A DNA stretch of 27,441 bases from Trichosphaerium sp. ATCC 40318 (lineage: Eukaryota; Discosea; Flabellinia; Trichosidae). Of this stretch, positions 1 to 9,524 are shown piece by piece. The translations under genes were made by a program, and so were the position numbers. The notes beneath the pieces are model-generated. The model did not search any database. It was not told where the DNA came from and saw nothing but the letters and a program-made list of their open reading frames with translations. The stretch covers positions 1 to 27,441 of the forward strand of contig JALMLS010000402.1 in assembly GCA_038496445.1 (NCBI GenBank). Reading direction: 5' to 3'. The first letter of the stretch is position 1; the number at the start of each line of letters is the position of its first letter.

Positions 1-426
1 TGGCATGCAAAGCTCACATATATAAACCCCGATTTAGCACGTGTGAGCTTTCGTTTTGCATACTTTGCATGTTTGGTACATTCGAAAATGCAATCAATTA
101 ACAAGTCTGAGCCACTCAAAGGGGCGATGTATCGCCTAAACTACAGTTGAGAGTTTACAGGTATAGCTGGTTGTATGTTTAAGGTTTTTAGCAGCTAAAG
201 CTGCGACTACTAACGTTGTACTTGCAAAAAATTAGTTGATTTTAGCAAGACACAAGACTTCGAGAATCTTTATCTTTGAGACGTTTTTACTCACCTCAGA
301 ATCATCTTAAACTTTAATTGATATTTTCAACTTGTAATTAGGATGCTATACTTATACTTTTATTATCCATTTTGCAATTCGTTTATGCTGTGCCGAGGAA
401 AAGTACCGGCAGTAAAAGCAACTTTT
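1..426. other. Gene-free left edge with three perfect inverted repeats
   Basis: I find no convincing reading frame here. The stretch carries a 10-bp perfect inverted repeat (9-18 with 42-51) that flanks a TATATAAA and holds a CACGTG. Two short palindromic hairpins follow at 123-136 and 191-204. It lies 3' of the minus-strand F-box/LRR gene, so part of it is probably that gene's 3' UTR. The function of the inverted repeats is unknown. Confidence 0.5.
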
Positions 427-1860
427 TTACAAAAATAATTTTTCAAAAATTTTGGAATGTCTGAAAGTGTACAAAAAGCGATTCTGCTTCCTTAATGCGT
501 CAACACCGTAACAACTGCGTAAGTCAATTATATGAGCACCAGCCAATGCTCTAACACCTTCATTTGTAATTTGCCTATTATCGCATAAAGTAATTGAATG
601 AACACCAGCCAAAGCTTTCATACCTTCATTTGTAATACCGTTACAATCCTCTAACCTTATTTCATGAACACCTGCTAAAGCCTTAATACCTTCATCTGTA
701 ATACCATAACAATGGCTTAAATCAATAGTGTGGACACCAACCAAGGCTTTCACACCATCATCTGTGACGCTTGTCCTTGAAAGATTAATTGTATGAACAC
801 CAGCCAAGGCTTTAATACCTTCATCTGTAACGTCACAACGCTCTAACCTTATTTCATGAACGTGAGTTAAAGCCTTAATTCCTTCATCTGTAACTTCTGT
901 CCATGAGAGATCAATTGTACCAACACCAGATAATGCTTTTACACCTTCGTCAGTTACACCTTTGCAGGCACGTAACTTTATGTTGTGAACGCCAGCTAAT
1001 GCTCTAACACCTTCATCAGTAATCTTACAACCACTTAAAGCAATTGTATGAACACCAGCCAATGCTTTCACACCTTCATCTGTAATATATCGGCAACGGC
1101 TTAAATCAATTGTATGAACACCAGCCAAAGCCTTGATACCTTCATCTGTAATATATTGGCAACGGCTTAAATCAATTGTATGAGCATCAGCCAGGGCTTT
1201 AATACCTTCATCTGTAATACCGTCACAATGCTCTAACCTTATTTCATGAACACCTGCTAAAGCCTTGACACCTTCATCTGTAATACCTTTACAACCACTT
1301 AAATCAATAGTATGAACACCAGCCAATGCTTTCACACCATCATCTGTAACGTTTGTCCATGAAATATTAATTGTATGAACACCGGCCAATGCTTTAATCC
1401 CATCTATGATATCATGTGATCTACGACAACTTATTTTATGTATCCCAGCAAGTTGTCTAAGATGATCATCAGTCACTTTGCAATAACTAGCAAAGTCTAT
1501 ACTATCAATAACCTTAAAGTTTGTAAAATCAACATTGCTATTAACTTCTTTGTACAGTTCTAATGCATAAGCACCTTGAAGGTACTTCAAATCATCTGTT
1601 TTTCTGATTTCGAAATGAATACAAATTGTCTTTATCTTTATCAGAAATGGAGCTTCCTCAAACAGCCTTTTGAGCTCCGTTCTCTTCTTTAACACAATGA
1701 ACTCCCTTTTAATGTTTCCCAAGTGGCGTTTGATGATACTAGATAAAAATTTTGATGTACGTACAACGACTGTATGAATGTCTAACACGGAAACAAACTG
1801 TAGAATAAGAACAATAATCTCTATGGGAATCTCATTAAAGAATGCGCTGTTTGACTCCAT
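427..1860 (-). CDS. F-box/leucine-rich repeat protein (intronless)
   Basis: A 477-residue protein. Residues about 8-50 form an F-box-like segment (EIPIEIIVLILQF then a helical stretch), the part that in this family binds Skp1 of an SCF ubiquitin ligase. From about residue 138 to 455 there are roughly 15 tandem repeats of 21-22 residues with the pattern GVHTIDLSxCxxITDEGVKALA, a cysteine-containing LRR type typical of FBXL substrate receptors. The repeats are highly alike at DNA level, alternating 63 and 66 bp, which suggests recent expansion or gene conversion. There is no intron, unlike most genes farther along. The ATG at 1860 is the first in frame and directly precedes the F-box. The stop is TAA. 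Role as an SCF substrate adaptor is inferred from domain order; the substrate is unknown. Confidence 0.88.
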   Translation of the reverse strand: MESNSAFFNEIPIEIIVLILQFVSVLDIHTVVVRTSKFLSSIIKRHLGNIKREFIVLKKRTELKRLFEEAPFLIKIKTICIHFEIRKTDDLKYLQGAYALELYKEVNSNVDFTNFKVIDSIDFASYCKVTDDHLRQLAGIHKISCRRSHDIIDGIKALAGVHTINISWTNVTDDGVKALAGVHTIDLSGCKGITDEGVKALAGVHEIRLEHCDGITDEGIKALADAHTIDLSRCQYITDEGIKALAGVHTIDLSRCRYITDEGVKALAGVHTIALSGCKITDEGVRALAGVHNIKLRACKGVTDEGVKALSGVGTIDLSWTEVTDEGIKALTHVHEIRLERCDVTDEGIKALAGVHTINLSRTSVTDDGVKALVGVHTIDLSHCYGITDEGIKALAGVHEIRLEDCNGITNEGMKALAGVHSITLCDNRQITNEGVRALAGAHIIDLRSCYGVDALRKQNRFLYTFRHSKIFEKLFL

Positions 1861-2100
1861 TTTATAGAGTATGCTTGAGAAGATGTAATGACCTCCGATA
1901 CAGATACACGTGTTTATGTGGGAGGTTTTTATCCAAGGAATACGGAAGAGGAGAGGTTATCTTGTTTATTCCCGTGAGATAATGATCTCCGGGCGGTGCA
2001 CATCTGTGTTTTCCAATTTATAAATAAAACTCGTTCAGAAAAAGACCGACCAAAAATAATTTCTTCTTTGAATGCCTGTTTTAAACCAAAACACAACATC

Positions 2101-2252
2101 ATGATTGACTACAAAATTATTGTATTCGGAGTTGGTGGTGTAGGCAAATCTGCTTACAATCAAACTCTTGTACAACCACTTCGTAAAACACAAAGACAAC
2201 ACATCGGATTCATGCCATAGAAGTCATCAGATAGCTAAAAGCGAATAAGAAA
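2101..2252 (+). pseudogene. Truncated Ras-family GTPase remnant
   Basis: From the ATG at 2101 the frame gives MIDYKIIVFGVGGVGKSA, which matches the first strand and the P-loop (GxxxxGKS) of Ras-subfamily GTPases. Right after the P-loop the frame is broken. From 2149, starting at ACA, a shifted frame gives TIKLLYNHFV, matching the Ras helix alpha1 (TIQLIQNHFV in mammalian Ras). Decayed switch-I-like residues follow and the shifted frame ends at a TAA at 2250. Nothing resembling switch II, NKxD or a CaaX box follows. A GTACGA close behind resembles the local intron donors, so this may be the first exon of a former gene. The leader has a TATAAATA at about 2018. I regard it as a dead gene fragment; a sequencing indel could explain the shift but not the missing remainder. 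Confidence 0.8.
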
Positions 2253-2763
2253 AGGTACGATCGATCGGCTTGGTATGAATAGACTCAAACACTGTTTGAC
2301 GTGATAACCAACTATATTTTGTACACGTGTAAGTTTACTAGCGCTAAAATTAGCGCCTACCTACTGTGGTAGTAGCGCTCTCATTCCATCAACAGGTTTA
2401 TACAGTGCAAAGCTCAGACAGCAATTCAAAACAGTAAAACGACATTACCATAGGCTTTGTAAACGCCACTAGGTATCAAACATGTAATAAAGAAGTGTTT
2501 TTTTTAATCACGTGGGATCTGTATGCATAGATTTTTTCACTTGCAATTTAAAACAGTGTAAAACTTTATCTTTTTGGGTGTTCGAAGGTAACAGATGAAG
2601 GCATAAAGCACCTTACCATAGATGAATGTGAACAAAAGAGTGTTGATTCACTCTTAATCCACTACATTGTAGGCATTGTGGAATGTGCATTAACACCAGT
2701 ATTGTAGTGAAAGAAATAAAAATCAATGCAAGTTTAACTACAAAAAGACGCCTTCATTAGTGT
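2253..2763. other. Intergenic, with LRR scrap and a perfect inverted repeat
   Basis: There is no intact gene. At 2341-2356 a perfect inverted repeat (7-bp arms GCGCTAA, 2-bp centre) occurs. At 2585-2611 the plus strand encodes KVTDEGIKH, an isolated copy of the F-box/LRR repeat core, surrounded by non-LRR sequence. CACGTG motifs lie at 2324 and 2509. The right part is the 3' flank of the next minus-strand gene. Confidence 0.55.
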
Positions 2764-3915
2764 CTAAATACTGTTATTCCTTAAGGATTTGAAACCTTTA
2801 TCTGTAATATGTGTACAACCACTAAGGTCTATGTCTATAACGCCTGTAAGTGGAGCAAGCCAATCATCTGTTGCATTTGTGAATGATAGATCAACTTTTC
2901 TTGCCCCTGAAAGATATTTCATACATTCTCCATTCACGATACAACCACAAAAAGAAAGCTCTATTTCTTCTATACCAGTTAAAGCTTCAAAAGTTTTTCC
3001 TGTGATAGAATAGCAATGATTCAAAAACAACACCTTAACACCAGAAAGATGAGGAAGCCAATCATCCGTTACACTTGTATGTGATAGACCTACTGTATGT
3101 GCACTTGAAATACTCTTCATACATGCTATTGTTATGCATCTACAATAAGATAAGTCTATTGTATGTACACCAGATAATGCTGAAACACCTGAATCTGTCA
3201 CTTCTGTGCACCTCAAACTTATTGAATAAACGCCAGCTAGTGATGAAATACCTTCATCTGTCATAACCTCACAACCACTTAAGTCTATAGTGTGCACTCC
3301 AGACAACATAGATAATACATCATCTGTGACTTTAAAGTAAGGTATACGCACATGTGGTACTCCAGCAAGCGACTTAATACCTAACTCTGTGATGCCTTCA
3401 CAACAACTTAAGTCAATATACTTAAGGTGTTTTGCAACTGACATTATTCCCACGTCTGTAATGCCAGTACAATTATCAATCTCCAAGTGAGATACTCCAG
3501 CAATAGCCTTTATACCTTCATCTGTTATTTTATTGTTTCTAAAAAGGTAAAGATAACGAACACCTGATAGAAGAGAAATATCTTTATCTGTTGCTTCTTG
3601 GAAAAACTGGAAAGATATTTCTGTATTTTTAAGAAGAGGGCTTCCAGAAAGCTGAGAACATGCTTCAGCGTTAACATAGATACGTTCATATCCAACACAA
3701 TGATGTATAATATCTGATAGTCGTCTGCAGCTGAGAGATATAGCGAATCTATCCCTGACAAGTATAAAAGTGAGTAAATGAGCTAGAACCTCTGTTGGAA
3801 CATCTAACAGCTCAATAGTCTGTGTTTTATCTTTAAACTCCATTGAAACGCTACCCTTGTTAATTCTTTGTTTGTTTAACACTTGTGAATGGTCCATGGC
3901 TGATTTAGCTTTCAT
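2764..3915 (-). CDS. F-box/leucine-rich repeat protein, second copy
   Basis: Up to 383 residues. The F-box-like segment ELLDVPTEVLAHLLTF is followed by a helix ending in a conserved GYERIYVNAE stretch. About a dozen degenerate LRRs follow (for example GVHTIDLSGCEVMTDEGISSLA). They are more diverged from each other than in the neighbouring paralogue, so this copy looks older. The start is ambiguous. The ATG at 3915 gives an extra 24 residues, but the ATG at 3843 (MEFKDKTQTIELLDVP) aligns with the start of the divergent paralogue at 4087 (MENTATELVALP), so 3843 is my preferred start (359 residues). No intron; the stop is TAG. It is transcribed divergently from the frameshifted copy at 4087 across a short shared leader. 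SCF adaptor function is inferred. Confidence 0.85.
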   Translation of the reverse strand: MKAKSAMDHSQVLNKQRINKGSVSMEFKDKTQTIELLDVPTEVLAHLLTFILVRDRFAISLSCRRLSDIIHHCVGYERIYVNAEACSQLSGSPLLKNTEISFQFFQEATDKDISLLSGVRYLYLFRNNKITDEGIKAIAGVSHLEIDNCTGITDVGIMSVAKHLKYIDLSCCEGITELGIKSLAGVPHVRIPYFKVTDDVLSMLSGVHTIDLSGCEVMTDEGISSLAGVYSISLRCTEVTDSGVSALSGVHTIDLSYCRCITIACMKSISSAHTVGLSHTSVTDDWLPHLSGVKVLFLNHCYSITGKTFEALTGIEEIELSFCGCIVNGECMKYLSGARKVDLSFTNATDDWLAPLTGVIDIDLSGCTHITDKGFKSLRNNSI

Positions 3916-4086
3916 TCTATTGTTGTTGAAAGGAGATACGCTAAGTCCACTAAACTACTGTAGCTTAAATGCTAAGAACAAGGTTGACGATACATTTACC
4001 GCTTCAGTTTTTATCCTAAACGACAGAATTGGTGGAGCACCAATAAAAGCAAGGCTGCAATAATTAGGAAAATAATTGTAGAACAG

Positions 4087-5185
4087 ATGGAAAATACTGC
4101 AACTGAGCTTGTAGCACTCCCAGTTGAAGTAATCGCCCATATTCTCAAAGGAACGTTTACACTGCGCTCAGCACAGACTTGCCACTTATTACGTGATATC
4201 GTCCATAACCTCATCGGATATGGCGAAATATTTGCAACACCGAAAGTGAAGCGAAAATCCTTTCAGGAAGTCCTTTGCTGAAGAATACCACAATCTCTTC
4301 TAGTCGATACTTTAAAGAGCACAGAAAGGACAAGCATCTGCAACTTCTTGCAGGTGCTCATACTATCAACTTAAAGAGATGTTGTCAGATAACAGTCAAA
4401 GGTATCAAGGCATTGGCAGGTGTGCACGTGATCAATTTATCTGAAACAAAAGTAACAGATGAAGGAGTTAAAGCATTGGCTGGTGTACACGTGATCAATT
4501 TATCAAAGACAAAAGTAACTGATGAAGGAGTGAAAGCGTTGGCCGGTGTACATGAGATCAACTTATGTGATTGTAAATCAATAACTGATGAAGGTATAGC
4601 ATTTTTGGCAGGTGTACACGTGATTGATTTATCATACACAGATGTAACAGATGAGGGTTTAAAGGCACTGGTGCACATGAGATTTATTTAGAATGTACAT
4701 TTATAACAGATGAAGGTTTGAAGGCTTTGGTAGGTGTACATAAAATTGATTTAAAATGTTGTAAGTTTATTACGCAAAAGGGTATCAAGGTGTTACATGG
4801 TGCACACAAAATAACTATGTAGTATCAAAATACATTGTTTAAATAATTAGTAAAATAACTGTAGCACATGTCCGTGTACTGCTGTCAGGTGTGCAAAAGC
4901 ATTTTTTATGTTCTTGTGGCTACATTGAAAGCCTAACCATTTTGCAAAACGGATTCAGGTTTGAAGGCTTCGGCAGGCGTATATGAGATAGATTTATTGC
5001 ACATGGATGTAACCGATTCAAGTTTGAAGATGTTGGCAGGTGTTCATTAAATTAATCTGCGTTCATCCTTAACAGATGAAGCTATCAAGGCATTGGCAGG
5101 CGTTTATAAAAGGCGTTCACACTATCAAAATAAGTGACCGATGTTTAATAATAGATGAAGGCATCAAAGTTGTAAGTGCATTTTG
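4087..5185 (+). pseudogene. Frameshifted and decaying F-box/LRR gene
   Basis: It begins with ATG and an F-box-like segment (ELVALPVEVIAHILKG) matching the gene at 2764-3915. At about 4234 one base is missing relative to that paralogue. The frame then continues as NTESEAKILSGSPLLKN, where the paralogue has NAEACSQLSGSPLLKN. Good LRRs run to about 4670, where a 4-base loss compared with neighbouring repeat units shifts the frame again. The shifted frame gives two more LRRs ending at a TAG near 4822. Beyond that, recognisable LRR pieces with further stops and shifts persist to about 5185 (LKASAGVYEIDL, DEAIKALAGV, IDEGIKV). Two or more independent frameshifts argue for a pseudogene rather than sequencing error, although a truncated F-box product from the first frame (64 residues) could be made. 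Confidence 0.85.
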
Positions 5186-5813
5186 AAAAGTGAGTTAACA
5201 AGTCAAGTTTTACAAATCAATACATTATTTATTGAAAGTTGGCAGCAGAAATCTTCATCTCGTAAAACACTAATACACCAATTGTAAGAATGTTTTGACT
5301 CCATGTAAGTAGTAAAGTTCATGTAGTATTCACGTCAAAAGAATAAACACGTGACGGTTTTTAGAAACCAGAAAAAAAAAGGATAACGCCGTTACAATAT
5401 TACCTTAGTTTATCGGTTAGCTCTTTTACTCTTTAGTCTGAGTCTCTGGGTTTGAACATTTTTGATACAATTACATTCTCAAACAAGAAACTGTTGCATG
5501 TACCAAACATATCATTACGAAGATTCGTAAACAGTCAGTCAATCTACAATGAGAAAATAATCACAACGTGTGCAAAAAGAACATTTCTAGAAATCTAATG
5601 TACGGGATATCAGTTCTCCCTCGCATGCTATACACTATAGTTAAGGTGAGCTATACAGCTATTGTTGGCATTCAATTTCTTACAATTTCACCAACAGTAA
5701 TTGCACGTGACAACCTTCTGTTTTCAAACCACTCGTAAGAAAAAAGATAAAAAAAAATAAAAAACACAACTTAAAGTACACTTTTTAAATTACATCCCCG
5801 TTTAGTGCATACT
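5186..5813. other. Intergenic leader of the BTB-SPRY gene
   Basis: I see no coding frame. Two CACGTG motifs (5348, 5704) are present, the second about 110 bp upstream of the BTB start. A degenerate stretch around 5395-5460 looks like a tRNA but does not fold into a full cloverleaf (see rejected items). Confidence 0.4.
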
Positions 5814-7058
5814 ATGGCCAACAACTCGTGGAAGCCAAGAAAGCTTAGACGCCACAATGGTAATCTAGATTTATCATTTGACGGTAAAGAACCCAAAACA
5901 AAGGCACCAAAGGCACCAAAGGCACCAGTGGTACCAGAAGGAGATGGACTAGAGGCGGATATAGCTCAGTATAATATTAACTTAAAAGACGTTCTAAAAA
6001 GGATAGAACGGCGTATAACTGAGCTAGAGGAGGAACAAATATTAAAAAAAGATCGGGATGCTTTGGCTAAAAAAATGTGCGTTGGGCGTCGTATATGTAT
6101 AAACGTTGGCGGAAAGGTATTCGAAACATTAGAAGCCAACCTACTGGCAGAAAAAAACAGTTTTTTTATTTCACTGCTTGAAGATTGGCAATTCGCTGTA
6201 CGTCCATCATCACCATCTCTTCCTTAATATTCCTTCTCTAACTACGCCGTAATATTTAATAATTTCAAAAAAAACGTAAAAACGTTTTTCAAAATCACGT
6301 GTTATGAACCGACTGACATTCTTTTTCGTAAAAAGCAAAAAGAAGAAGATATATTGATTCAGCGTAAACCTGATTACTTTGGCGCTATACTAGACTACCT
6401 CCGTTACAAAACATTCAATCATACAAAATATACACCTTATGAACTACAGCAAATACGTATAGAAGCTACATTCTATAAACTACCCGGACTGTTATCAAAG
6501 ATCAACATTATCGCTAAAATAACATTCGACTCAAGAGTTTCATGCGATTTTAAAATAAGCGAAGAAAGGACATCAGCAACGCGATTATGTCAAGGTTGGA
6601 GTATTGCAATAGCAACAGAAGCAGCTAGTCTATGGTATTTTAAGATAGAAAAGTGTTTCGGATACAGCGATAGAGTAGGGTTCATCTTCGCCGATAAGTT
6701 ACAAGATGCCTTAACTCTTTCTTTTCCTTTATCGACTTTCGGTGTCTATCTGAAGAATAAGCCTAATACAGGAGAACAAGTTGTTCATACAGATAAGATA
6801 AGATGTTTGAGTATTAATAAAACATTAGAGCAACCTGATAACGGATCTATCATTGGATTCATGCAGCTTGGAAACGAATTAACTGTAAAAGTTGATAATC
6901 AAACACTCGGGAAATGGTCTCTTCCTTTTCATTCAATGCTGATTCCTGCTTTTGGTAGCTTCCATGCAGAAGCGAAGGTATCATTTTGTGAGGATAACAT
7001 AAAAGAACCTGTAGCTGCACTAATGACAACAGTAAGAACTGATGAAATAACTTTGTAA
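5814..7058 (+). CDS. BTB (T1/KCTD-type)-SPRY domain protein, two exons
   Basis: Exons 5814-6197 and 6336-7058 are joined by a phase-0 intron with donor GTACGT, a CTGAC-like branch site and an AAAAG acceptor. The product is about 368 residues. The N-terminus is basic and KAP-rich, followed by a coiled coil (DVLKRIERRITELEEEQ) near residue 60. A T1/BTB fold follows (ICINVGGKVFETLEANLL, then across the splice ILIQRKPDYFGAILDYLR), which is diagnostic of KCTD/K-channel tetramerisation domains. The C-terminal ~170 residues show SPRY/B30.2-like spacing (WYFKIEKCFG, VGFI, FGVYLKN, NGSIIGFMQLGNELTVKVDN, LIPAFGSF, VSF). By family analogy it could be a Cullin-3 adaptor with a SPRY recognition module; that is inference. 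I chose the ATG at 5814 because the earlier in-frame codon (5805) is GTG. Without the splice, the upstream frame ends in a TAA and the BTB fold is cut in half. Confidence 0.82.
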
Positions 7059-7811
7059 AGTGAACCCAAAAAAACAAAATTAAAATGATATCCTTATCTC
7101 ACTACCTCCGCCAAATCTTCACTCACAACTCACAAAAAATCCAAAGCAACTATCATGCCCAACGAAACGCTCACTAAAAGCGAAAAAACTTGGTCCAGGA
7201 AGCCACGAGACAACTCCAAAAAAACCAACTTCATAAAATCTAAAGTAAGATTGTTTGTGGCCTACAGCGCAGTAGAGCATCACAGATGACTATGAAAGAA
7301 ATAGAGAATCCATTTAAACGTCAAAGGTATCCACCATCCAAAAAAAAGCGATCTTTGTTTGAGCGTTTTAAGCAAAAAAGGAAAACTGGACTCACGTGCC
7401 GCTTGGTTTCTCTAGGCACGTGTTATACCTTAAAACCAATAAAATACAACTAAACGTAGTCATAAACTAATTCACCAGCGAAAATGAAGCGTTAAGAGAA
7501 GCCACAGCCAAAATAGAGAGAAATGTATTTGGGAAAAAAAGGAATACCACAGAAATACATATAAACCGCTAAAACACCCTTAAAACATATCAAAAAAGAA
7601 GAATAGAGTAATGAAACAGCAATTAAACTTAAGATTTATAAAAAATCACTCGAGTGTGTTTGTTTTGTGAAACAAAAAGCGTTTAGCGTCATTTTTCGCT
7701 AGTTGAAATACATCTAAACGGTTTTTAATGTAAATTGTTAAACTTTGCGACTTGGGAACGAATTAGTAATTTTTTTCATTTTTTTCGTCATTTTCTCGTA
7801 CAAATCGCGCC
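7059..7811. other. Intergenic with two small basic ORFs
   Basis: An ORF at 7155-7289 (44 residues, starts MPNETLTKSEKTWSRKPR) overlaps by ATGA with one at 7286-7453 (55 residues, K/R-rich, MTMKEIENPFKRQRYPPSKK). The first has a TWSRKPR stretch faintly like the BTB protein N-terminus (NSWKPRK), so it may be a decayed paralogue start. Neither shows a recognisable domain. CACGTG occurs at 7393 and 7417. The remainder is A-rich and serves as the ELO leader. Confidence 0.35.
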
Positions 7812-9152
7812 ATGGAAACGCTTGAGGAATACGGACAGCAAGTCCTTACCTTCTTAGCACCAGACATATCAAATCCTGTAACAAAAGGATGGACTGGCAC
7901 TTCCGCTTCGTTTATGGTTATATCTTGCGTAGCGTACGCTGTATTTGTGTTGATTGGCCCTACGATCGTAAAAACACTTGGTCTTTCACCAGCTGGGAAC
8001 CAAGGGTGGTTTAAGGTTACCAAGCTTGTTTATAATCTATTGCAAGTATTTCTATGCGCATACATGTGTGGAGAAGCAATCAGACAAGCTGTTATCAATA
8101 ACTTTAATGTTGTGTGCAATACATTCGAACAAGGCTCTAAACGCATCGCAACTGTTTTATGGGTTTTTTATCTTTCCAAGGTACGTAAACGAACGTTTTT
8201 TATCGTTTCTACGCTTAGAAAATGCACTAAAGACGTAAGAAAGGCTATTCTATGTCAAATAGATTCATTTTTGATGACTATTCATTTTTTCTTAACTTCT
8301 GACAAGACGTTTTATAGGTTTTTGACTTTCTAGACACTATACTCATTGTATTGGGTCAAAAGTGGCAACAACTTACATTTTTACATGTTTATCACCATCT
8401 CACAATCTTCTTTGTATACTGGGTTAACGTTAATGTCGGTTTTGATGGCGATATTTACCTAACGGTACGGTACAGAAGAGAAACTTTGTGACAAGTTTTT
8501 TTTTGTTTTTTTTTCTGGTTTTCAAAATCTTCAAATTATTTATTTTTCTTTTTTGTTTGTGACAAGTTTTTTCCAATTTCTCGGTTTGTTTTGACTTACC
8601 TGTCTCATTTAGGTTGTTCTAAATTCTCTCGTACATCTTGCAATGTATTATTACTACTTTTTATCTACATTGGGATACCGTGTCTGGTGGAAACAAGTGA
8701 GACTTTTTTTTGCGCTGACTTTTTTTTTTTTTTTGGTTTGTATGACGTACTGACTGATTTTTTTTTCTTCAATAGTACTTGACATACATGCAATTGCTTC
8801 AATTCATCTTAATGAACGCACAAGCCTTCTGGTTATTATACTTCAGTACGTCCTTCACCTTCACAAAGTGAAACAATACAAATCTACGTTAATCGCGGTC
8901 TATACGCGAAGACTGCGCGCCTTGAACTACTTTGAGTGAAAATGAACGGCTTCTTATCGAGAAAACTAAAAAAATCTTTGATTCTCCGCTTGTTTTGATT
9001 GTGACACACTTTTAACAGTCTGTATAGAATGTGCGTTCCCATGGCGAGTTACTGTAGTATACTTTGTATACATACAGACATTGTTTTGGTTGTTTGTGGA
9101 CTTCTCGATTCGCAGTTACTGGTCCAAAAAGAAGAAGAAAAAGACCACCTAG
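7812..9152 (+). CDS. ELO-family very-long-chain fatty acid elongase, five exons
   Basis: Exons 7812-8180, 8318-8464, 8613-8696, 8776-8845 and 9019-9152 join in frame to 267 residues, the usual ELO length. The product is the condensing 3-ketoacyl-CoA synthase of the ER elongation cycle. Visible family marks are FLDT (residues 127-130) and the catalytic histidine box HVYHH (146-150), preceded by QQLTFL. Next come NVNVGFDGDIY, then LNSLVHLAMYYYYFLST and MQLLQFILMNAQ. Several hydrophobic segments span the protein. The C-terminus is lysine-rich and ends KKTT, a KKxx-type ER retrieval signal. The glutamine-containing box is more like polyunsaturated-type elongases than the saturated type; substrate preference is inference. 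All donors but one start GTACG or GTGAG, and introns 1 and 4 have TGAC near the acceptor. The stop is TAG. Confidence 0.93.
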
Positions 9153-9524
9153 AAACGATCTCTAAACGCCATAAATAAATACATACATACTCTTGCTGTC
9201 CATAATGTATACTTAAATACTCGTAAAGCGGAAATAAGATGGCAAGAAATGACGACACGATTTAAAACCCCGTCATGGACATCATGACACCATACAACGT
9301 ATCTATTTATACTAGCGAACGTATAGTCTGCGTTAGTTGTGAATCATCGCATTAACTGGTGCGCTAGTACATTAAATGTTAAAATCAACTTTAAATATAA
9401 CGTAATATAACGTTATTATGCAGATTTTGGAGCTGTATAGTACATAACAAGAATGTCGTTGAAAAGCACTTCCTTTTTTAAAAACAGGCATCAAACGTCC
9501 GTTACATAAATACAGACATTACAA
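9153..9524. other. Intergenic, no gene seen
   Basis: This is the AT-rich spacer between ELO and the TNFAIP8-like gene. It includes a tandem pair of ATATAACGT (around 9397-9415) of unknown meaning. I see no coding frame on either strand beyond antisense shadows. Confidence 0.4.

Noticed and set aside
427-1440. Tandem repeats resembling a CRISPR or satellite array
   Set aside because: The repeats are adjacent codon-level LRR units in an intact coding frame, with no unique spacers.
4385-4678. Minus-strand frame through the LRR pseudogene
   Set aside because: It is an antisense shadow of the regular LRR repeats.
5395-5460. tRNA-like stretch with A-box-like and GGTTTGAAC B-box-like sequence
   Set aside because: An ACTC/GAGT anticodon-like stem exists, but the T-arm and acceptor do not pair, so it is at best a decayed tRNA or SINE head.
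9049-9258. Minus-strand frame over the last ELO exon
   Set aside because: It is antisense to a well-supported exon and has no domain.
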